From Acidobacteriota bacterium (lineage in GTDB: Bacteria; Acidobacteriota; Terriglobia; Terriglobales; Acidobacteriaceae), in NCBI GenBank assembly GCA_021793595.1, contig JAJYSL010000326.1, positions 1 through 5,114 on the forward strand: a stretch of 5,114 nucleotides of DNA, read 5' to 3'. The translations under genes were made by a program, and so were the position numbers. The notes below the pieces were generated by a model. That model ran no database searches. It was not told the DNA's origin and saw nothing but the letters and a program-made list of their open reading frames with translations. Of the stretch, positions 1 to 5,114 are shown piece after piece; positions within the stretch are counted from its first letter, which is position 1; every line of letters starts with the position of its first letter.

Positions 1-12
1 TTTCTGGTGTAG

Positions 13-279
13 CTTACCTCCATTGAAGTGGTATTGAAGGCATGGGCAGAAAACGCCATCGCAGGTTCACGCCATCATATTGCTTCGGCTTACCTGACGT
101 TTGTTGCAATTGACGCGAATGGACGGCGGGTACCGGTGCCGCCGCTGGCGACTGAGAGCGTTGAGGAGACGCGGCGCTATGAGGATGCCGGAAGGCGGCG
201 CCAGCGACGCGAGCAGGAAAAAGAGCGGAAACGTCAAAATCGCGCCGCCCACGAGACAGCCGCCAGGTCAGCGGTCTAA
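13..279 (+). CDS. Acyl-CoA thioesterase (hotdog fold, YciA/BACH-like), C-terminal part only; frame interrupted upstream
   Basis: This enzyme family hydrolyses acyl-CoA to free fatty acid and CoA in the cytoplasm. The visible part starts with TSIEV and continues AWAEN, then HHIASAYLTFVAIDANG and RRVPVPPL. This is the typical last-strand region of family members (TS-[IML]-EV, a W/xAEN turn, TSAYLTFVALDxxGRPVPVPPL). A highly charged Arg/Glu/Lys tail follows (ETRRYEDAGRRRQRREQEKERKR), which is common at the C-terminus of these thioesterases, and the stop is TAA at 277-279. The catalytic N-terminal half is not present. A TAG at 10-12 closes this frame just before TSIEV. A GTG at 28 could formally start an 83-residue ORF, but it has no Shine-Dalgarno and would begin inside a beta strand, so it is not a credible start. 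Either the gene is frameshifted near 13-18 or the sequence contains an error. The family call is from recognised sequence pattern; functionality is doubtful. Confidence 0.7.
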   Translation, partial: LTSIEVVLKAWAENAIAGSRHHIASAYLTFVAIDANGRRVPVPPLATESVEETRRYEDAGRRRQRREQEKERKRQNRAAHETAARSAV

Positions 280-365
280 TCCATGCGAAGGCGACGGATT
301 TTCCAGACGGCATGACACATTCATGGGCCTGTTTCAGGAATGCGAGCCAAGAACAAAGATTTTCT

Positions 366-371
366 GAGGAG
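366..371 (+). promoter_or_regulatory. Shine-Dalgarno of mrp (GAGGAG)
   Basis: GAGGAG at 366-371 lies 10 nt before ATG 382 and is the best ribosome-binding match in the 102-bp gap after the thioesterase stop. It decides the mrp start. The upstream in-frame ATG at 340 has only an AGGA directly abutting it, too close to work, and ATG 391 would be 19 nt away. No clear -35/-10 pair is visible between 280 and 365. Confidence 0.65.
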
Positions 372-381
372 TGAGAAAAGT

Positions 382-1215
382 ATGGGACATATGGGACAAG
401 CTCCAACGGGACCGCAACCGCTGCCGGGCATTCGCCACATCATTGCCGTGGGATCGGGCAAGGGTGGGGTCGGCAAAACCACAGTTGCCGTGAATCTGGC
501 GATCGCGCTGGCCCGGCTTGGCAATAAGGTGGGCCTGCTGGACGCCGATGTATATGGCCCCAACGTACCGCTGATGATGGGCAGCCAGGAGCAGCCGCGG
601 GTCCTAGAAGGGAACTGGATCGGGCCGCTGGAAGCGCATGGTGTTAAGTTGATCTCCGTTGGCTCGATCTCTCCGGGCGATAAACCGATGGTGATGCGCG
701 GTCCCATGTTGCATCAGATTATCCGCCAGTTTTTACAGCAGGTGGATTGGGGCGAACTGGACTACCTGATCGTGGATTTGCCCCCGGGAACCGGGGATGT
801 GGTGATTTCCTTGGTGCAGACCGTACCGCTCACCGGCGCAGTAATTGTGTCAACGCCTTCCGACGTGGCGCTGCAGGATGGGCGCAAGGCGGTAGAAATG
901 TTTCGTCAGGTGAATGTGGATGTGCTGGGCATCGTGGAAAACATGAGTTTCTTCACCTGCCCGCATTGTCATCATGAGATTGATATTTTTTCCAAAGGCG
1001 GGGTGGAACGGATGGCGAAGGAATTCCAGATTGCGTTCTTAGGTTCGATCGCGCTCGATCCGGAGATTCGTCACGGCGGCGATCGCGGCCTGCCAATTTC
1101 CCTGGCGGGAGAGCTGTCGCAACAGGCGACGCCCTTTTACAGCGTCGCGCGTCAGCTAGCGGAACGCGCGCAGGAACATGCGTCCAAAGAAACGAACGTA
1201 CTGGAGATTCACTAG
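382..1215 (+). CDS. mrp: Mrp/ApbC (NBP35-type) P-loop ATPase, iron-sulfur cluster carrier
   Basis: This is a cytoplasmic ATPase of the Mrp/Nbp35/ApbC family that binds a transferable Fe-S cluster, usually [4Fe-4S] at a dimer interface, and delivers it to apoproteins. From ATG 382 the protein has 277 residues. It shows a deviant Walker A GKGGVGKTT (residues 26-34, with the MinD/ParA-type signature lysine K27), the switch I region DADVYGPNVP (54-63), and the Mrp family signature W-x2-L-D-Y-LIV-D-LPPGTGD (123-139, Walker B D132). The cluster-binding CxxC is CPHC at 193-196, after VENMSFF. IRHGGDRGLPI near the C-terminus is also typical. The N-terminal DUF59/MIP18-like domain of longer Mrp proteins is absent, and the P-loop begins only 25 residues in, so this is the short ATPase-only form. 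The start at 382 is chosen because of the GAGGAG upstream; a start at 340 would add 14 residues of atypical sequence. The gene is co-oriented with the thioesterase (102-bp gap) and with mfd (228-bp gap). All key residues are present, so it should be functional. Confidence 0.96.
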   Translation: MGHMGQAPTGPQPLPGIRHIIAVGSGKGGVGKTTVAVNLAIALARLGNKVGLLDADVYGPNVPLMMGSQEQPRVLEGNWIGPLEAHGVKLISVGSISPGDKPMVMRGPMLHQIIRQFLQQVDWGELDYLIVDLPPGTGDVVISLVQTVPLTGAVIVSTPSDVALQDGRKAVEMFRQVNVDVLGIVENMSFFTCPHCHHEIDIFSKGGVERMAKEFQIAFLGSIALDPEIRHGGDRGLPISLAGELSQQATPFYSVARQLAERAQEHASKETNVLEIH

Positions 1216-1283
1216 AAGCTGTTTCATGGGCGGCGCGGCAGCTTCGGCGAACAACCTGCGACCCGCCTCCAGTGCAGGTCGCA
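1215..1283 (+). repeat. Two short inverted repeats just after the mrp stop (possible weak terminator or RNA structure)
   Basis: GAAGCTG at 1215-1221 is exactly complementary to CAGCTTC at 1239-1245 (7-bp stem, 17-nt loop). Slightly downstream, TGCGACC at 1257-1263 pairs with GGTCGCA at 1277-1283 (7 bp, 13-nt loop). An alternative register, ACCTGC 1254-1259 with GCAGGT 1274-1279, competes with the second stem. None is followed by a T tract, so a classical intrinsic terminator is not supported. The position, starting on the last base of the mrp stop codon, fits a transcript-end or mRNA-stabilising structure. Stems of 7 bp in GC-rich DNA also arise by chance. Confidence 0.3.
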
Positions 1284-1443
1284 CACCCGACGGATCGAGC
1301 AATTTCGAGTATATGAAACTTCTTCCAGCGCGTTTCCAGGTGCAATCGAAATCGTCCAGCGTCAGGCGGCTTTTGCAGACAGAAAACCGTCCTGAAAGTG
1401 ATTTGGCGGCAAGCAGCAGCAAATCCGACCCGGGCCACTGCTC

Positions 1444-4400
1444 ATGATTCTTCCCTTTGTCAGGGAGTTATTCGCGGAACTGGACAAGACTCCCTCCCTT
1501 GATCGCTTGCGCCAGTCGCTGGCCAAAGGAATAGGGCGGCGGCGCGTTTCCGGATTAACGGCGACGGCGCGGGCTCTCTATCTGCCGTTGCTGGCGCGAC
1601 TTTCAAAATCTTTGGTTTTCGTGGTGGTCGCCGACAATCGTGCTGCGGAGACACTGCAGCTGGCAGTGCAGGCCGCTTGCGACCTGACGGGCGCGATGGA
1701 CAGGAATGCCGTCGTCCGCCTGCCCGCCCACGATGTGCTGCCGTTTGAGAGCCTTTCGCCGCACCCGGACATTCAGGAACAGCGCGCGGTTACGCTGTGG
1801 AAGATTGCCCGAGGCGCTGCGCGAATGGTTATTCTGCCGATCGAGTCAGCCTGCTATCGAGTTTTTCCGGCGGAACACTACGCGAACCTGGCATGCACGC
1901 TGCGACGCGGGGATGAGATCGATCCTGAAACACTGGTTGCGCACTTGGCCGGCGTCGGCTATCAATCGGTCGACATGGTGGACATGCGTGGTCAATATGC
2001 GCTGCGCGGCGGCATTTTTGACATCTATCCGCCGGAGATGGACGGCCCGCTGCGCATGGAGTTTCTGGGCGACGAAATTGAATCCATGCGCAAATTCGAC
2101 CCAGAAACGCAGCGATCTTCAGCTCCCGTGGACGAAGCAACCCTGTTGCCGCTGACCGAAACTCCGATGACCAATGTTTTACTGGCGCGAGTCCACGCAC
2201 GACTCAGCCGCCAGCATCTGGAAAGCGAAGGGGCGGAAGTCCGGGATGGAGTAGAGGAGGCTAGGGAGGGAGAAGGCGCGGACATTTTCCCTGGATGGGA
2301 GTTTTTTGCGGCGGCGGCGTCCGGGCAGCAGCGCACGGTGTTCGATCTGATATCCAATTGCCGAATCTTTATGGAAGAGCCGGGCATGGTGCAAAACCAG
2401 CTTGACCGGTGGTGGAACAAGGTGACGCAACGCCATGAGCGCAGTGGCATGGACACATTGTTTGCGCCAGGAGATCTGTATCTGACTCCATGGGAGTGGC
2501 AGACGCGGGTGGCCGAAACTCCTGGACTCGATCTGGATCAACTGGGAGCGGTCGATGTTCTGGATACCGACCTGACGACGCTGGGCGAGATTGAAATTCC
2601 CACGCGCCCCACGCTTCGACTCCACGGATCGATACCGATGCTGGTGGAGCAACTGCACAGTCTGGCTGCGCAGGAGATGCGAACCGTGCTTGCTGCGGCG
2701 AATCAAGGCGAAGTGGAGCGATTAGCCGGCATTCTGCAGGAGTACGGCATTTCCTATCGCATTGGCAGCCGCAGCGCTCACAGTGGCAGCGAAACCATGT
2801 ATGACGAGACCAGTTACCTGCGCGGAGATATGCGTGCTCCCGTGATTGTGAGAACGGAGATTTCGAGCGGCGTGGTGTTGGAAGAAGCGCGACTGGTCAT
2901 CCTCGGCGCGAATGATCTGTCCGATGAAGCAGATGTCACGGCAAAGCCGGTGCAGCGCAAAGCCAAATCAAATACGGCTGCGTTTATCTCCGACTTTCGA
3001 GATCTCGCGATCGGCGACTATGTCGTCCACGTCGACCATGGTATCGCTCGCTACCTTGGCCTGAAAGAAATTTCTCAGGACGGGTTGCATGTCGAGTTCA
3101 TGATTCTTGAATTTGCCGAGGGAGCACGGCTCTATATTCCGCTTACCCGGCTGGACCTGATTCAGAAATACCGCTCGACCGATACCGGGCCTGCTCCGTT
3201 GCTGCACCGCCTGGGGAGCGCGCAGTGGGCGCGAACAAAGGCGCGGGTCAAGAAGGCCATGGCGGACATGGCCGATGAACTGCTGAAGTTGTACGCCGTG
3301 CGCAAGGCAGCGCAGGGGAATGCGTTTTCCGCCGACAACCAATTCCAACGTGAATTTGAAGATGCATTCGACTTTAACGAGACGGACGATCAGATTACTT
3401 CGATTGCGGACATCAAGCGCGACATGGAATCCACCATGCCGATGGATCGTCTGCTGGTAGGGGACGTCGGCTATGGGAAGACGGAAGTGGCGATGCGGGC
3501 GGCTTTCAAGGCCGTGCAGGACAGCAAGCAGGTGGCAGTGCTGACGCCGACCACGGTGCTCTGCTTCCAGCATTATGAAACGTTCAAGCGAAGATTCGCG
3601 GCCTTTCCTGTGCACATTGAAATGATTTCGCGCTTTCGTACGCCGAAAGAGCAGAAGACGATTTTGGAAAAGGTGGAACAGGGCAGGGTGGACATCCTGA
3701 TCGGGACGCATCGACTGCTTTCAAAGGACCTGAAGTTTCAAGATCTGGGCCTGCTGATTGTGGATGAAGAACAGCGTTTCGGCGTGCGCCACAAGGAGCG
3801 ACTGAAGCAAATGCGACGGGAAATCGATGTGTTGGCCATGTCGGCGACACCCATTCCGCGTACGCTGCACATGTCGCTGGTTGGCTTGCGCGACATGAGC
3901 GTGATTGAAACGCCGCCGAAAGATCGCATGGCAATCCAAACGGTAGTGGCGAAGTACGACGAGAAACTGATTCGCTCTGCGATCGAGGTGGAGATGGAGC
4001 GCGGAGGGCAGGTTTATTTCGTTCATAACCGCGTGGAAAACATCTACGAGATCGCCTCACGACTGCAGGAACTGGTGCCGCAGGCGCGCGTGATTGTTGG
4101 TCACGGGCAAATGCAAGAGACCGAGCTGGAGCGGGTGATGCTGGCCTTTATGCACCACGAGTACGATGTGTTGATCGCGACCACCATTATTGAGAATGGA
4201 CTCGATATTCCTTTGGCAAATACCATCCTGATCAACCGCGCAGACCGTCACGGGCTGTCGGAGCTGTATCAGCTGCGCGGACGCGTGGGCCGGTCCAACC
4301 GTCGGGCGTATTCTTACTTGCTGATTCCGCCGGATAAAGAGTTGACCGATATTGCGCGGCGCAGGCTGGCGGCGTTGAAGGAATTTTCCGACCTGGGGGC

Positions 4401-5049
4401 GGGCTTCAAAATCGCGGCGCTCGATCTGGAATTGCGAGGCGCGGGCAATATGCTGGGCGGCGAACAGAGCGGCCATATTGAGGCTGTCGGCTTCGAACTT
4501 TACACAACAATGCTGGAGCAGGCGGTGCGCGAACTGAAGGGCGAGGACCAGGCAGAGAAATCCAGCGTGCAGCTAAATCTCGGCATTTCGCTACGCATCG
4601 ACTCCAGTTACATTGAAGAGGAAAATCAGCGTCTGCGCATGTACAAACGAATTGCGAGCGCGGAAAACGAGTCCGCGATTGAGGACATTGCCGCGGAGAT
4701 GCAGGATCGCTATGGCCCAATGCCGGAACCGGTGCAACAGTTGATGACGGCGGGTCGCCTGCGGCTTTTGTGCGAACAAACAGGAGTGGCACAAATGGAT
4801 CGCAAGGGCCAGATGGTCAGTGTCGGCTTCACGGAGACAGCCGGCATTGATCCGGAGAAACTGATGCGACTGGTTGCCCGCAACGCCAAACGCGGCGCCC
4901 AGTTTACACCGCAAGGAGTATTGCGATTTCCGGTGAAGGCGACACTTCCATCTGAGATTCTGAGCGAATTGCAGGAACTGATCGAAACGCTGGCTGCGCC
5001 GATGTCGGCGAAGGTCTCGGCAGAAGCCGGCAGTCCGATTGTTCGCTAG
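1444..5049 (+). CDS. mfd: Transcription-repair coupling factor Mfd (TRCF), ATP-dependent DNA translocase
   Basis: Mfd binds RNA polymerase stalled at DNA lesions, pushes it off by ATP-driven translocation and recruits UvrA to start nucleotide excision repair. The 1201-residue protein is complete (E. coli Mfd is 1148). The UvrB-homology module includes SPHPDIQEQR (105-114) and RGGIFDIYPP (188-197). A variable middle follows (about 240-515). The CarD-like RNA polymerase-interacting domain spans about 517-580 (IGDYVVHVDHGIARY, then LYIPLTRLDLIQKY). The RecG-like SF2 motor has Q650, Walker A GDVGYGKTE (673-681, K679), PTT (702-704), GTHRL (754-758), DEEQ (774-777), SATPIPRTL (800-808), VHNRV (860-864), TTIIENGLDIP (913-923) and QLRGRVGR (943-950). 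The TRG translocation motif begins at LRGAGNMLGG (997-1006). The C-terminal TRCF domain, which in the family contacts the UvrB-like module and autoinhibits, spans about 1040-1170 with DRYGP at 1088-1092. ATG 1444 is the first start after in-frame stops at 1393 and 1399, and the sequence from MILPFVREL onward looks family-typical. No Shine-Dalgarno is visible in the 15 nt before it. All motor residues are intact. Confidence 0.98.
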   Translation: MILPFVRELFAELDKTPSLDRLRQSLAKGIGRRRVSGLTATARALYLPLLARLSKSLVFVVVADNRAAETLQLAVQAACDLTGAMDRNAVVRLPAHDVLPFESLSPHPDIQEQRAVTLWKIARGAARMVILPIESACYRVFPAEHYANLACTLRRGDEIDPETLVAHLAGVGYQSVDMVDMRGQYALRGGIFDIYPPEMDGPLRMEFLGDEIESMRKFDPETQRSSAPVDEATLLPLTETPMTNVLLARVHARLSRQHLESEGAEVRDGVEEAREGEGADIFPGWEFFAAAASGQQRTVFDLISNCRIFMEEPGMVQNQLDRWWNKVTQRHERSGMDTLFAPGDLYLTPWEWQTRVAETPGLDLDQLGAVDVLDTDLTTLGEIEIPTRPTLRLHGSIPMLVEQLHSLAAQEMRTVLAAANQGEVERLAGILQEYGISYRIGSRSAHSGSETMYDETSYLRGDMRAPVIVRTEISSGVVLEEARLVILGANDLSDEADVTAKPVQRKAKSNTAAFISDFRDLAIGDYVVHVDHGIARYLGLKEISQDGLHVEFMILEFAEGARLYIPLTRLDLIQKYRSTDTGPAPLLHRLGSAQWARTKARVKKAMADMADELLKLYAVRKAAQGNAFSADNQFQREFEDAFDFNETDDQITSIADIKRDMESTMPMDRLLVGDVGYGKTEVAMRAAFKAVQDSKQVAVLTPTTVLCFQHYETFKRRFAAFPVHIEMISRFRTPKEQKTILEKVEQGRVDILIGTHRLLSKDLKFQDLGLLIVDEEQRFGVRHKERLKQMRREIDVLAMSATPIPRTLHMSLVGLRDMSVIETPPKDRMAIQTVVAKYDEKLIRSAIEVEMERGGQVYFVHNRVENIYEIASRLQELVPQARVIVGHGQMQETELERVMLAFMHHEYDVLIATTIIENGLDIPLANTILINRADRHGLSELYQLRGRVGRSNRRAYSYLLIPPDKELTDIARRRLAALKEFSDLGAGFKIAALDLELRGAGNMLGGEQSGHIEAVGFELYTTMLEQAVRELKGEDQAEKSSVQLNLGISLRIDSSYIEEENQRLRMYKRIASAENESAIEDIAAEMQDRYGPMPEPVQQLMTAGRLRLLCEQTGVAQMDRKGQMVSVGFTETAGIDPEKLMRLVARNAKRGAQFTPQGVLRFPVKATLPSEILSELQELIETLAAPMSAKVSAEAGSPIVR

Positions 5050-5114
5050 CTATTGCGCGACTACCGGCACCCACACATCTGTTGTGTCCCAGCGGATGTG
5101 CAATTGTGTTATGC
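5050..5114 (-). CDS. C-terminal tip of a convergent gene, function unknown (partial)
   Basis: Read on the - strand, the last 65 bases are open without interruption and end in TAG (complement of 5050-5052), immediately next to the mfd stop at 5047-5049. The 20 visible residues end in LHIRWDTTDVWVPVVAQ, which has the alternating, Trp/Val-rich look of a real beta-strand terminus. I do not recognise the family. Twenty stop-free codons occur by chance often enough that this rests mainly on composition and on the tidy tail-to-tail position. The + strand frame from 5050 is also open but gives a less protein-like, Cys/His-rich peptide. Confidence 0.35.
   Translation of the reverse strand, partial: ITQLHIRWDTTDVWVPVVAQ

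Noticed and set aside
340..381. Upstream mrp start at ATG 340 adding 14 residues
   Set aside because: No usable Shine-Dalgarno (AGGA directly abuts the ATG), and the added residues look like translated leader containing the real ribosome-binding site.
1216..1395. Continuation of the mrp frame for 59 codons past its TAG, as if by readthrough
   Set aside because: The composition (Arg/Ser/Gln-rich, no recognisable motif) is not that of an Mrp C-terminus, and the protein ends at a normal place after the IRHGGDRGLPI region.
1373..1401. TTGCAG as a possible -35 box for an mfd promoter
   Set aside because: No TATAAT-like hexamer occurs at 16-18 bp downstream.
953..1438. 161-codon - strand open frame across the mrp 3' half and spacer
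   Set aside because: Most of it is antisense to well-defined mrp codons, it is rich in Arg/Ser/Cys/Pro as expected for a shadow frame, and no family is recognisable.
2254..2260. Internal GAGGAGG Shine-Dalgarno-like site in mfd
   Set aside because: No start codon follows within 5-13 nt, and the surrounding frame is clearly coding for Mfd.
2968..3711. 247-codon - strand open frame inside mfd
   Set aside because: It lies wholly opposite the conserved RNA polymerase-interacting domain and helicase motifs. Its His/Arg/Leu-rich composition is typical of the antisense of a GC-rich gene.
5074..5100. Hairpin downstream of mfd as an intrinsic terminator
   Set aside because: The stem includes a G-T pair and no T tract follows, so it is not annotated as a terminator.

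Overview
The window reads as an ordinary stretch of bacterial chromosome with mid-to-high GC. It carries two complete housekeeping genes on the + strand, flanked by gene ends that run out of the window. The Mfd sequence (an N-terminus starting MILPFVRELF, the block SDFRDLAIGDYVVHVDHG, the helicase core) and the DUF59-less Mrp resemble what I remember of Acidobacteriota (Terriglobia) proteins. That affiliation is an impression from memory, not a search result.

Layout. About 13-279 (+) is the C-terminal part of a hotdog-fold acyl-CoA thioesterase. Its frame is closed upstream by a TAG at 10-12, inside what should be the conserved core, so the gene is either frameshifted here or carries a sequence error. 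After a 102-bp gap with a good Shine-Dalgarno, 382-1215 (+) encodes a complete Mrp/ApbC-type P-loop ATPase, an iron-sulfur cluster carrier of 277 residues. A 228-bp gap (1216-1443) follows. It holds two short inverted repeats and no convincing promoter or gene. 1444-5049 (+) encodes a complete 1201-residue Mfd transcription-repair coupling factor. The last 65 bases, read on the - strand, are open and protein-like, and end in a stop directly abutting the mfd stop. This is probably the C-terminal tip of a convergent gene.

How the genes relate. The three + genes are co-oriented but the gaps (102 and 228 bp) do not argue for tight operon coupling. Mrp supplies Fe-S clusters to apoproteins. Mfd removes stalled RNA polymerase and recruits UvrA for transcription-coupled nucleotide excision repair. 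The thioesterase hydrolyses acyl-CoAs. I see no shared pathway, no mobile element, no CRISPR array, no RNA gene and no sign of a novel multi-gene system. The points worth a second look are the broken thioesterase frame, the undefined mrp-mfd spacer with its competing repeats, the missing Shine-Dalgarno at mfd, and the zero-gap convergent end.
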